DNA from: an uncultured Ruminococcus sp. | GTDB taxonomy: Bacteria; Bacillota; Clostridia; Oscillospirales; Acutalibacteraceae | Reading direction: 5' to 3' | Length of the DNA: 64,000 nucleotides | Assembly: GCA_902802795.1 (NCBI GenBank) | Contig: CADCNI010000007.1 | Location: forward strand, 124,001 to 188,000 | Part shown: piece after piece, positions 40,501 to 50,144 of the stretch | How positions within the stretch are numbered: the first letter of the stretch is position 1 | Layout of the letters: every line of letters begins with the position of its first letter | Notes under the pieces: generated by a model | What the model saw: the letters and a program-made list of their open reading frames with translations, nothing else | Database searches by the model: none | Told to the model about the DNA's origin: nothing | Translations under genes and position numbers: made by a program

Positions 40501-41283
40501 ATCCCGGTCTTCCCCGGCACCAACTGTGAAATCGACACCGCGAAGGCCTTTGAGAATGCCGGCGCAAAGACGGATATCCTGGTTGTCAAAAACCTGACCC
40601 CCTCCGCGATTGAGGAAACCATCAAGGAAATGGCCAAGCGCATTGCCAAGTCCCAGATCGTCATGCTGCCCGGCGGCTTCTCCGGCGGCGACGAACCCGA
40701 CGGCTCCGGCAAATTTATCGCCACCACTTTCCGCAATCCCGTCATTGCCGAGGAAATCACCCGCCTGCTCGAACAGCGCGACGGACTGATGCTGGGTATC
40801 TGCAACGGCTTCCAGGCGCTCATCAAGCTGGGTCTGGTGCCTTACGGCAGAATCACCGAAATCGGCAAGGACGACCCCACCCTGACCTTCAACACACTGG
40901 GCAGACACGTCTCCCGCATGGTTTACACCCGCGTCACCTCCGTCAAGTCCCCGTGGCTGCATGAGTGCGAAGTTGGGGAAATGCACACTGTCCCCGTCTC
41001 CCACGGCGAAGGCCGATTCGTCGCCAACGATGAGATGCTCGGCAAGCTGATTGCCAACGGTCAGGTCGCCACCCAGTACGTTGACCCCAACGGCAATCCC
41101 TCCTCCGACATCGAGTGGAACCCGAACGGCTCGGTCTGCGCCATCGAGGGCATTACCTCCCCCGACGGCAGAGTCTTCGGCAAGATGGGTCACTCCGAAC
41201 GCATGGGCAAAGACCTTTACAAGAATGTTCCCGGCGTCAAGGATCAGAAAATCTTCCTCTCCGGCGTGAAATATTTTAAGTAA
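37510..41283 (+). CDS. purL: phosphoribosylformylglycinamidine synthase, single-chain
   Basis: A 1257-residue single-chain FGAM synthase for the fourth step of purine synthesis, converting FGAR, glutamine and ATP to FGAM. The N-terminal domain and linker (about 1-215) are followed by two AIRS-like ATP-binding halves, recognised by DTYWSDHCRHTTF (about 217-229), FKNETHNHPTEIEPFGGAATC and, in the second half, a GGKDSM segment. The C-terminal PurQ-type glutaminase begins near 995, with nucleophile Cys1098 in LGICNGF and partners His1228 and Glu1230 in GHSER. The start is ATG 37510; AAGGAG lies 12 bases upstream. It is a solitary purine gene in this window. Confidence 0.96.
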   Translation: MAVMRLFVEKAPGFDIEAKGVLSDLRDNLGMTDIEGLRILNRYDVDGLSPAEFRQAKTTVFSEPNVDIVYDETFPIDPDTRIFATEYLPGQYDQRADSAAQCAQLLTQGERPEVLTARIYILSGSITDEEFDRIKSYIINPVESREASLYKPRTLKQNFDVPADVAVLDGFIAWDDQKMAEYYASMGFAMTLDDLKFCRDYFRDNEQRDPTVTELKVIDTYWSDHCRHTTFLTELDDIKVEDGGYEAEIRKGIRRYLAARAEVYGEDTARPVTLMDMGTIGAKVLKKRGLIPDLDESEEINACSIEVPVEIDGRTEQWLVQFKNETHNHPTEIEPFGGAATCLGGAIRDPLSGRAYVYQAMRVTGAADPRVPVSETMENKLPQRKITTGAAAGYSSYGNQIGLATGQVNEIYDYGYTAKRLEIGAVVGASPKKNVVRGVPEPGDVVVLLGGRTGRDGCGGATGSSKAHNSESLESCGAEVQKGNPPTERKIQRLFRNGKVASMIKRCNDFGAGGVCVAIGELADGLDIRLDDVRKKYEGLDGTELAISESQERMAVVLDKQDVYKFIAEAEKENLEAYEVATVSETPRLNMVWRGKTIVSLSREFLNTNGVRQHASAKIKAVYPYNDYRVSIPYELRGLSIADALVKNMGRLNVCCQKGLSERFDASIGAATVLMPFAGKHQLTPEEAMVAKLPVDKGDTDCATAMAYGYIPGHTEWSPYHGSAYAVVESLSRLLAVGANPLNARLTFQEYFERLGDKPSRWGKPAAALLGALTAQLKMGTPSIGGKDSMSGSFNDLDVPPTLVSFALATTSAKRTLSAAFTKANSTVILVPVPYHKKKSHMPKWKKLRTMYENVYHMICTGEVLSASVVHEGGASASVIKSCFGNGLGFSFEESLTDAELFAPLSGSLVLELKDGVRVLDGFRYTVLGKTTNNPLVKIGSGKVALAKLRETWMSPLEPIFPVSPKERPVVKNVPMNTARAAFPSIMPVKEAKPRVFIPVFPGTNCEIDTAKAFENAGAKTDILVVKNLTPSAIEETIKEMAKRIAKSQIVMLPGGFSGGDEPDGSGKFIATTFRNPVIAEEITRLLEQRDGLMLGICNGFQALIKLGLVPYGRITEIGKDDPTLTFNTLGRHVSRMVYTRVTSVKSPWLHECEVGEMHTVPVSHGEGRFVANDEMLGKLIANGQVATQYVDPNGNPSSDIEWNPNGSVCAIEGITSPDGRVFGKMGHSERMGKDLYKNVPGVKDQKIFLSGVKYFK

Positions 41284-41382
41284 ATGTGAAGTGTGAAATG
41301 TGAAGTGTGAAATGAGGCTGTGCCACATTCTCCGTTACATTTCATTTTACAGAGCGATCATTTACTGCGAAAGGAAAGTTTC

Positions 41383-41493
41383 TTATAGCAATCCAAACAA
41401 ACAAAAAGACAAGTTCGGCGCGCTGGTGAGCACATGGCTGCGTTGTCGTCCTAGGTGGGCGCCAGCCCACCGTCGTCCTTTGGATTGCTATAA
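41383..41493. mobile_element. MITE-like element, copy 3 (complete, TTATAGCAATCC ends)
   Basis: Perfect terminal inverted repeats TTATAGCAATCCAAA and TTTGGATTGCTATAA enclose 80 bp containing a CGCGCTGGTGAGC stretch and the core CCTAGGTGGGCGCCAGCCCACC with GTCGTC on both sides. The right end touches the start codon of the gene at 41493. This is the best preserved of the three copies. Confidence 0.85.
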
Positions 41494-41648
41494 TGAAAAG
41501 AATCAAGCAAATGCTGATGGGCATTGTGCTGCTTCTGGCAGGGCTGATGGTAGATCGCTATTTTCCGGCGGTGGGATTGATTCCCGCTGTGGTCGGGCTT
41601 GGTTTTGCCGTTGTCGGTTTCATGCCGGACTCTACAGTCGAAAAATAG
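41493..41648 (+). CDS. small two-span membrane protein
   Basis: A 51-residue protein. After a basic start (KRIKQM) come two hydrophobic stretches (MGIVLLLAGLMV and LIPAVVGLGFAVVGFM), so it should insert as a helical hairpin. It matches no family that I can name. The start codon lies at the very end of the MITE at 41383, and no ribosome site is now in range. Upstream of the element, AAAGGAAAG (41370-41378) would have the right spacing if the element were removed. Expression may therefore be reduced or lost. Confidence 0.55.
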   Translation: MKRIKQMLMGIVLLLAGLMVDRYFPAVGLIPAVVGLGFAVVGFMPDSTVEK

Positions 41649-41664
41649 CGGGAATACAGCAATC

Positions 41665-41919
41665 CTATTCCTTCGCCTTTTCAATGATCTGCCCGATTTT
41701 GCTCATCACATGTGCATAGCCCCCTTCTCCGTGCGGCAGCGTGCAGTGTTCGCAACTCTTGACGCCGCTTGGCAGATAGACGAAGTTTCCCCCGCACTGA
41801 TCTCCCAGCGCGTACAAGGGGCAATAGCAGAAAAGGCAGTTAAATCTCTCCCCCACCCCCTCGTGACAGGGAAAGTATTGACATTGCCGATTGCAAAAAA
41901 ATTGATAGCTGTTTTCCAC
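41665..41919 (-). CDS. cysteine-rich small zinc-finger-like protein (PF04071 type)
   Basis: An 84-residue protein with ten conserved-looking cysteines and histidines: YQFFCNRQCQYFPCHEG, then FNCLFCYCPLYALGDQCGG, then KSCEHCTLPHGEGGY. This arrangement matches the cysteine-rich small domain (PF04071), a family of metal-binding proteins of unknown biochemical role, sometimes found near cobalamin genes. It could bind zinc or an iron-sulfur cluster. The start is GTG 41919, eight bases after AAAGGAGG. It converges on the small membrane protein gene at 41493 and lies downstream of a bidirectional terminator. Confidence 0.8.
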   Translation of the reverse strand: MENSYQFFCNRQCQYFPCHEGVGERFNCLFCYCPLYALGDQCGGNFVYLPSGVKSCEHCTLPHGEGGYAHVMSKIGQIIEKAKE

Positions 41920-41937
41920 AGCCTTTGCCTCCTTTTG

Positions 41938-41994
41938 AAAAAGCGCAGTCCGTCTACGCTGACAAACCTGTCAGCTATGACAAACTGCGCTTTT
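41938..41994. terminator. bidirectional terminator between the cysteine-rich gene and yihY-like gene
   Basis: AAAAGCGCAGT pairs with ACTGCGCTTTT, with an inner GCTGACA/TGTCAGC pairing. T-runs occur on both strands; it follows the stop at 42015 on the minus strand. Confidence 0.75.
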
Positions 41995-42014
41995 CTCTGT
42001 TTTTATTCCGCCTG

Positions 42015-42989
42015 TTACTTACCGTTTTTACCCAATCTGGGGATTTCGTCTTTGATCTTGGGAATTTCCTCTTTGATCTTGGGAATTTCCTCTTTGATCT
42101 TGGGAATTTCTTCCTTGATGCGCTTTTTGGTAGCCTTGACAAATCGGGCGGCGATTCGCTTGTAGGTGCTGTTCCACGCAACATTGACCTCCGCGCCAAA
42201 CAACATGATATACATACAGAAATACAGCCACAGCATGAGCAGTACAACAGCGGTCAGGCTGCCGTACAGATTGGCGTAATTGCTGAAATTGTCGATATAG
42301 AACGAATAAAGATAGGAAAACCCCACCCAGCCTACCGCGCTCACCAACGCACCCGGCAATTCCTCAAACAAAGTGGATTTCCGGTCGGGCACCGCAATAT
42401 ACATCATCAGGAAGAGCAGCACCAGTACGCCGAAACCCAGCAACCACTTGATGCCCCTCGAGATAATCGTAACATGATCGGCCGCAATCGGCAAAAAACG
42501 GAACATGGCACGATAAATACTGTTGCCGAATACCAGGAAACCGAGCGCCGCAATCAGCATGACCAAAAATATAACGGTATAAAGAACCGAAAGCAGCCGC
42601 ATGCGGACATAGCCGCGCGTTTCCTTGATGGAATAGGCGGAGGTCAGCCCCAGAATGATGGAATACACGCCCTTTGAAGCCGACCATAGCGCCGTCACCG
42701 CCGAAATTGACAGCACTGCGTTGGAAGATTTATTGACAATTTCCTCGATCACATTTGTCGCAAATACATTCAGGTCATGGGGAAACATATCAAACTGTAT
42801 CATTGGCACACCCTCTTTAAAGTAGGGCAAGTATTTCACAAGGGTTAGCAGCAGCATGGCCAGAGGAAAGACAGAAATAATCACAAAAAATGCCGCCTGC
42901 GCCGAGTAAGCACTGATGGAATCCTCCTGAATCTCCACCAAAAAGCCGTTGACCACCTTAGAGGTTCTTTTCATCCATTTTTTGTTCAT
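42015..42989 (-). CDS. YihY/BrkB family membrane protein with heptad-repeat tail
   Basis: A 324-residue protein of the YihY/virulence factor BrkB family (sometimes called ribonuclease BN, a label now known to be wrong). It has six hydrophobic spans and typical segments SAYSAQAAFFVIISVFPL near the start, WSASKGVYSIILGLTSAYS, LPGALVSAVGWVGFSYLYS and FCMYIMLFGAEVN. The last 30 residues are four tandem seven-residue units IKEEIPK (21-bp repeats in the DNA), an amphipathic charged tail not found in most members. The start is uncertain; I take ATG 42989, though codons at 43007 are possible. It is 28 bp downstream of the GGDEF protein gene. Confidence 0.85.
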   Translation of the reverse strand: MNKKWMKRTSKVVNGFLVEIQEDSISAYSAQAAFFVIISVFPLAMLLLTLVKYLPYFKEGVPMIQFDMFPHDLNVFATNVIEEIVNKSSNAVLSISAVTALWSASKGVYSIILGLTSAYSIKETRGYVRMRLLSVLYTVIFLVMLIAALGFLVFGNSIYRAMFRFLPIAADHVTIISRGIKWLLGFGVLVLLFLMMYIAVPDRKSTLFEELPGALVSAVGWVGFSYLYSFYIDNFSNYANLYGSLTAVVLLMLWLYFCMYIMLFGAEVNVAWNSTYKRIAARFVKATKKRIKEEIPKIKEEIPKIKEEIPKIKDEIPRLGKNGK

Positions 42990-43017
42990 CGCGTCATCAC
43001 GCACCATCCTGCAAAAG

Positions 43018-46000
43018 TTATGATCTGGATTCGCCAATATCAGGGGTCCAGACCTTATAGTTGCGCTTCGTGGTTTTCTTGACCACATAGAGCGCATCAT
43101 CGGCCTGTTTCATCGCCTCGTCGATCTTCTCCTTGGAGAAGACGTTGGCAGTGGAAATACCGATCGAACAGGAAACGCGGTTTTGGGGATCAATCTTGAA
43201 GTCCTTTCCCATCTTTTGTTTGAGCTTTTCGGCAAATCCGTCCGTCTCGTCCAGTCTTTGGTAAATCGACTTGGCAATAGCGACGCCTTCTTCCTCGCTG
43301 GAATCGGGAATGACAATGACAAATTCGTCGCCGCCGTAGCGGATAGCATAACCGCGGTCTTTGGTAATCTCTTTGAAAATATCCGAGAAAGAAACCAGAA
43401 TAACGTCACCGATAGCGTGTCCGAAGGTATCATTATAGAATTTGAAGTTATCAAGGTCAATATACAGCACCGTGGTAGTAATATTCGGCGCTGATTCATG
43501 TTTTTTCATTTCCTCTTGGAGCGTTTTGGCAAAGCCCTGTCTGTTGTAAAGACCGGTGAGCATATCGGTAACAGAACTCTGCTCGAGCTGGACATTCATT
43601 TCCCTGATGTGTTTTTGGGTAGCAATACGAGTGATAGCGTCCACCAACTGATGGAAGGCCACGCTGAAGATGGTCAGATCACCTTCGAGAAAGAGCGAGA
43701 AATTGTTGGTCATATTATCATGCATCTCAATCATGGCAAGCAGCACGCTTTGCAGCTTATTATCCGCCATGAGCGGAACACCGATCACCGAAACGATATT
43801 GTTGATACCAAACAAACCGATGAGTTCCTTATAATCATAGAAGGATTTTTCGAGACGTGTTGCCATAAACTCATTGGGGTTTCGCATGAAATAGGAAACC
43901 ACACCGTGAAGCACTTCAGGACTGGGATTGAAATCCTTGTCGCAGTAAACCAGATTTGGGCTACCGTTACTTACTTCGAGATAGATGATTCTGTCAGCGT
44001 TGTAGTTGTTCTGCATGGTACTCATAGCGGTATTGATGAGCAACTGGGGATCAATATCGTCGCGGTTCATGAGTTCCTGCCAGTTGGTAAGGAAGCTGAT
44101 GCTCTGATTTTTAAGCCGGAGCTGCAATTCCGCGCCGACCAGTCGGGAAAGTTCCACCGCCTGTTCGATCGTGATGTGCTTGAGGTCGAAATGATATTGG
44201 CTGTCGTCCATCGGTGTGCCGCGGAAAACAGAATTAATACGGTCTATTTTATTCTGATAACCGTTCGTGGTGCAGTATGCCAGACAATCTTGGAGCAGCT
44301 CGTTGGCTTCCACATGGCGGCCCTGTGCACGGTAAAGATCGGCCTGCTCTATGGCAAACATCTCATAGGCAAAGAACCAAAGCCCCTCGGTACGTTTAAG
44401 ATGGAAATTGGCTCTGTCAAAGTTGTGCTGCGCTTCCGCCAGACTATCCTTGCGCATAATCATACCTTTATTGAAATAATAGAAGAACATATCGTCGTCC
44501 CACAGGAAATAGCTGGGCGCTCCTTCGGGGAAGATCAAATGATACAGCACAAGCTGCATCTTGTTCAGATAGAGCTGTGCGTTATATTCAACGCCGAGCT
44601 TGATATAACAGAACACGATCATGCCGTAGATCTTGGACATATTACAAAGTTCCAGCTTGTTCTGGTTGAGGTTTTTCATGATACGCACAGCCGTCACCAA
44701 AAAATCGCAGGCGCTCTGGAAATCGCGGGCGAGCATCGCGTTGACTGCCATATTGTAGAGCGTTTCACCCATATTTTCCGGTTTGCCGAGCTTGTACCAG
44801 ATATCCATGGCGCTGTTAAAATAGGCGTCGGCAGCGTCAAACTGTTCACTGACGATACGGTTGTAGCCCAGACCGTTGTAAACATTGCCCATCTCCGCCA
44901 GATTATTCTGCACGTTGAGGATTTCGAGACTCTTTCTGTAGAAGTGATCGACAGCGGGATAATAGCCGAAAGCGGAGGAGAAAACGACATTTTTCTTGAA
45001 GACTCTCAGTTTGACCTGATCGTTCCCCAGCATATCGGCATAAAACATTCCTTTTTTGTAATGATCGTGTGATTCGCAAAACTCAGGGTCTGCATCGTAA
45101 AAGGTTCTGTCGTTACCGAAGCAGAAAAAATAGATATAGGCAAGGTGATTGAAATAACCGTATTTTTCCGCTGTTTCCAGAAAGTTGGGCGCGGGATTAT
45201 ACTCGACATTCCACAGATACACATTGCTCCAGCAGCGGAACTTGGCCATACACCGAAGCAGCTCCGCCCTGAAAATAACGTATTCGTTTTCACTCTTACA
45301 GGCGATTTCATAGCATTCCCGGGCGTATTTTTCCGCCAGCTTATCCTGACCTGCGCAGGAATGGCAAAGACCTGACAGATAAGCATACTGATATCCGTAC
45401 TTGTCAAAACCGTCGGTCGGATTCTCCTCGATGCTGTCAATGGTCTGACGCTCATCACACAGCGACAGCGCCTTGGGATAATTCCCTGTGTACATACAGG
45501 CATCACAATAATAACGGTAAAACGTGTGAAGCAATTCCGAACTCACCGTCAGATTTCCACTGTCAATGTTTTCCTTGATGATATCACAGTAATACAATGC
45601 CTGCCGCATGGCGCTGGTTTGCAGCATATTGTTGATCAGAATCAGATATTTGTCAAACGACTCAGATACAGGAACAAACAGGTCGCTTTCCTCCGCTCCG
45701 TTCTCTTGGTCTTCCAGACCCCAGTCCTGAATCATGTCGTTGGACTCCAGCGCTACGATAACATCATTGCGGATTTCCTTGTTCTGATCAGAAACCGTAT
45801 ACACCTCGTTAAAGCCGCAAATCATGGCAATTTTGCTGTTGGCGTTTTCATTGATCATCTTGAGAAGAAATTCAAACGCGGAATAGGACGCCAGATGTAC
45901 CTTGTTGAGCACAATCACCAAAGGAATCTTTTCGGAGATATAATTAAAAGTACCGATCAGTTCCTTGACAAAGCGCTCATGCTCATATTCCATTTCCACC

Positions 46001-46374
46001 GGAACAATCTCTTCGGTTCGTTCACACACACCGTTTTCCTTGTAGCTGGTATAAATACGTCTGTGCAGCGAGTAAACGCCCGCATCCTCTAAAAACTGAT
46101 CAAAAGACACTTCTTTGGCATAATAACGGCCATACAGCGCAATGACCCAATCTATCATCGGATGATAGGCGCCCTTGATGGTACCAAGCTGGTATTCATG
46201 ATAGAGAATCTGCGCCACATTGCCTGATTTTTTCATTGACTCATTGACAATTTTGAGTGGAATTAAAAAAGTATTGTAATGTTTGAAGAAGTTTACATTG
46301 TGATCGTCATAATACAGTTTTTGAAGAACCAAATCCACCAGATTGGCAACATACATTTCTGAATAGGAAGCCAA
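43018..46374 (-). CDS. large TPR-GAF-GGDEF signalling protein with ATPase-like N-terminus
   Basis: A 1118-residue cytoplasmic protein. An N-terminal portion (about 1-245) has the shape of an AAA/STAND ATPase domain, with IPLVIVLNKVHLASYSAFE resembling Walker B and SKIAMICGFNE, but lacks a Walker A motif. About 250-760 are TPR-like helical repeats (for example FDAADAYFNSAMDIWYKLG). A GAF-like domain follows (about 790-935), then a GGDEF domain (about 945-1100) with active-site GGDEF at 1014-1018 and TDMLTGLYNRQGF at its start. It should make cyclic di-GMP; the R-x-x-D inhibitory site is not evident. The start is TTG 46374, eight bases after AAGGGG. Confidence 0.85.
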   Translation of the reverse strand: MASYSEMYVANLVDLVLQKLYYDDHNVNFFKHYNTFLIPLKIVNESMKKSGNVAQILYHEYQLGTIKGAYHPMIDWVIALYGRYYAKEVSFDQFLEDAGVYSLHRRIYTSYKENGVCERTEEIVPVEMEYEHERFVKELIGTFNYISEKIPLVIVLNKVHLASYSAFEFLLKMINENANSKIAMICGFNEVYTVSDQNKEIRNDVIVALESNDMIQDWGLEDQENGAEESDLFVPVSESFDKYLILINNMLQTSAMRQALYYCDIIKENIDSGNLTVSSELLHTFYRYYCDACMYTGNYPKALSLCDERQTIDSIEENPTDGFDKYGYQYAYLSGLCHSCAGQDKLAEKYARECYEIACKSENEYVIFRAELLRCMAKFRCWSNVYLWNVEYNPAPNFLETAEKYGYFNHLAYIYFFCFGNDRTFYDADPEFCESHDHYKKGMFYADMLGNDQVKLRVFKKNVVFSSAFGYYPAVDHFYRKSLEILNVQNNLAEMGNVYNGLGYNRIVSEQFDAADAYFNSAMDIWYKLGKPENMGETLYNMAVNAMLARDFQSACDFLVTAVRIMKNLNQNKLELCNMSKIYGMIVFCYIKLGVEYNAQLYLNKMQLVLYHLIFPEGAPSYFLWDDDMFFYYFNKGMIMRKDSLAEAQHNFDRANFHLKRTEGLWFFAYEMFAIEQADLYRAQGRHVEANELLQDCLAYCTTNGYQNKIDRINSVFRGTPMDDSQYHFDLKHITIEQAVELSRLVGAELQLRLKNQSISFLTNWQELMNRDDIDPQLLINTAMSTMQNNYNADRIIYLEVSNGSPNLVYCDKDFNPSPEVLHGVVSYFMRNPNEFMATRLEKSFYDYKELIGLFGINNIVSVIGVPLMADNKLQSVLLAMIEMHDNMTNNFSLFLEGDLTIFSVAFHQLVDAITRIATQKHIREMNVQLEQSSVTDMLTGLYNRQGFAKTLQEEMKKHESAPNITTTVLYIDLDNFKFYNDTFGHAIGDVILVSFSDIFKEITKDRGYAIRYGGDEFVIVIPDSSEEEGVAIAKSIYQRLDETDGFAEKLKQKMGKDFKIDPQNRVSCSIGISTANVFSKEKIDEAMKQADDALYVVKKTTKRNYKVWTPDIGESRS

Positions 46375-46400
46375 AAAAATCACCCCTTATCATTTGTTAC

Positions 46401-46429
46401 ATTATACCAAATTATTATCCAAATAGCAA
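46401..46429 (-). promoter_or_regulatory. promoter of the GGDEF protein gene
   Basis: On the minus strand TTGCTA, a 17-bp spacer and a perfect TATAAT lie about 27 bp upstream of the start. Confidence 0.75.
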
Positions 46430-46619
46430 TAGATTTTAAAAAATAATTCACGTTCTGAAATTTCTATAAATAATACACAGACATCCACTGGGATTTTTGC
46501 ACATAATTTCCTTTCAGTCGCGGTCCTTGTTCTCGCCCTTATCCGCTGACACGTCAAAAGCGGTCCACCGTTATACAACGATTGACCGCTTTCCTGCCGA
46601 TCTTCAGCTAAAAACAGGT

Positions 46620-47387
46620 TCAATGATTTTTGATTTTACCCAGTGCCCCCTTTTCCAGCCGCGACACCTGCGCCTGTGAAATGCCCACCTCGCCTGCGAC
46701 CTCCATCTGTGTTTTACCCTGCATAAAGCGCAGGGTAAGAATGCGCTTTTCCCGCGGAGACAGCTTTTGAATCTCTTCCCGCAGCAGAATTTCATCCAGC
46801 CAATTGCTGTCATCGTTGCCGTCGCCAATCTGGTCCATGACATAAATGGTGTCCCCTCCGTCGGAATAGACCGATTCATAGAGGGACACCGGCTCGGCGA
46901 TGGCCTCTAGCGCCAGCACCACATCCTCCGTGCGCAGTTCCAGTTCTTTGGCAATTTCCTCCACACTAGGCTCTCTCCCCTGTTCGCTCATCACACGTTC
47001 CTTAACCTGCATCGCCTTGTATGCCGTATCCCGCATAGAGCGGCTGACGCGGACGCTGTTGTTGTCCCGCAGGTAACGCCGTATTTCTCCGATCACCATC
47101 GGCACCGCATAGGTGGAAAACCTCACGTCCAAAGATGTGTCAAAATTGTCAATCGCCTTAATTAACCCGATACATCCCACCTGAAACAAATCATCCATAT
47201 TTTCGCCACGGTTAGAAAAACGCTGAATCACGCTCAGCACCAGCCGAAGGTTGCCTTTCACCAATTCATCCCGTGCCGCCCTGTCTCCCGCCCTCACCTT
47301 TTTGAGCAGTTCTGTTTTTTCACTTTCCGACAGCAGTTTTAATTCCGCCGTATTCACACCGCATATTTCCACTTTATTATACTGCAA
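46620..47387 (-). CDS. sigG: sporulation sigma factor G
   Basis: A 255-residue sigma-70 factor without region 1.1, closely resembling Bacillus SigG: QYNKVEICGVNTAELK at the start, ARDELVKGNLRLVLSVIQRF and FQVGCIGLIKAIDNFD in region 2, STYAVPMVIGEIRRYLRD, and the region 4 end QGKTQMEVAGEVGISQAQVS. SigG directs late forespore transcription. The start is TTG 47387, seven bases after AGGAGG; the longer frame to 47450 is unlikely because these proteins begin N-K-V-E-I-C-G. It is an unambiguous sign that the organism sporulates. I see no clear sigma-F-type promoter upstream. Confidence 0.95.
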   Translation of the reverse strand: MQYNKVEICGVNTAELKLLSESEKTELLKKVRAGDRAARDELVKGNLRLVLSVIQRFSNRGENMDDLFQVGCIGLIKAIDNFDTSLDVRFSTYAVPMVIGEIRRYLRDNNSVRVSRSMRDTAYKAMQVKERVMSEQGREPSVEEIAKELELRTEDVVLALEAIAEPVSLYESVYSDGGDTIYVMDQIGDGNDDSNWLDEILLREEIQKLSPREKRILTLRFMQGKTQMEVAGEVGISQAQVSRLEKGALGKIKNH

Positions 47388-47473
47388 AATGACGCCTCCT
47401 GTTTCACAGTTGTTTTCAATGGAAGTATTGGCAATTGCGACGGATTTCATTCAACTGTCAAAATCAGGAAAAA

Positions 47474-47965
47474 TCAACCGTTCAGCAGATAAGTCGCACC
47501 GTTCAGGTAAGTGGCAAACAACAGCCACAGCACATAGGGAATTTGCAGCAACGCCGCAGGTTTGCTGATATACCAGAAATCCGCGATCATCTTAAACATC
47601 GCCATCAGCAGGACAATGATCCAGAGAAACGCCGCCAGACGCATTTCAAAATAGAAAAACAAAATCGGCCAGATCAGATTGATGCCAAGCTGCACCCAAT
47701 ATTGCCACAGCGCATCCTCCTTCACAGCCTTTGGCGCATCGGAAGTAGTCACCAGATAGGCGGAAACGCCCATGAGCGTGTAAAGAATCGTCCACGCAAC
47801 CGGAAACAGCCATTGCGGCGGGCTGAAAGGCGGACGGAACAATTCTTCATAGGTGTTGAATTTCCCGCTCAGCGCCAGAAACAGACCTACCGCTCCGCCG
47901 GAGAGCAACGGCAGCAACAGAGAAAGCAGCAGCGGTTTAAGTTTGATGGTTTTGATAAATTTCAT
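47474..47965 (-). CDS. TspO/MBR family membrane protein
   Basis: A 163-residue five-helix membrane protein of the TspO/peripheral benzodiazepine receptor family. Characteristic residues include the loop FRPPFSPPQWLFPVAWTILY (about 43-62) and the second-half W-x-x-L-G-x-N-x-x-W-x-x-x-F-F (QLGINLIWPILFFYFEM). The family binds porphyrins and related tetrapyrroles; in bacteria TspO may modulate porphyrin degradation or stress. ATG 47965 follows a GGGGGT site. A hairpin lies just upstream at 47981. It is between sigG and ligA, without obvious operon links. Confidence 0.9.
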   Translation of the reverse strand: MKFIKTIKLKPLLLSLLLPLLSGGAVGLFLALSGKFNTYEELFRPPFSPPQWLFPVAWTILYTLMGVSAYLVTTSDAPKAVKEDALWQYWVQLGINLIWPILFFYFEMRLAAFLWIIVLLMAMFKMIADFWYISKPAALLQIPYVLWLLFATYLNGATYLLNG

Positions 47966-47980
47966 GTAAAAACCCCCATT

Positions 47981-48013
47981 CGTACTTCATACAACACCAG
48001 TATATGAAGTACG
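47981..48013. other. hairpin in the tspO leader
   Basis: CGTACTTCATA and TATGAAGTACG pair perfectly over 11 bp around an 11-base loop. It lies 15 bp upstream of the TspO start and about 50 bp after the ligA stop. It could be an operator, a leader structure or a weak ligA terminator; a T-run directly after the hairpin is absent. Confidence 0.6.
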
Positions 48014-48064
48014 ACGGAGGTTCATTCGGCAGGGACTTGCCATAACAGTCTTTTTTTCAAATAT

Positions 48065-50122
<2,058 letters not shown>

Positions 50123-50144
50123 TTACACTATCAGGAGTCAAAAT

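Noticed and set aside
43498..45072. A 524-codon plus-strand frame inside the GGDEF gene
   Set aside because: Antisense shadow. The minus-strand protein has GGDEF, GAF and TPR features.
46557..46592. Hairpin AAAGCGGTC / GACCGCTTT after sigG
   Set aside because: It has the right position for a sigG terminator but only three or four T follow, so I do not list it as a terminator.
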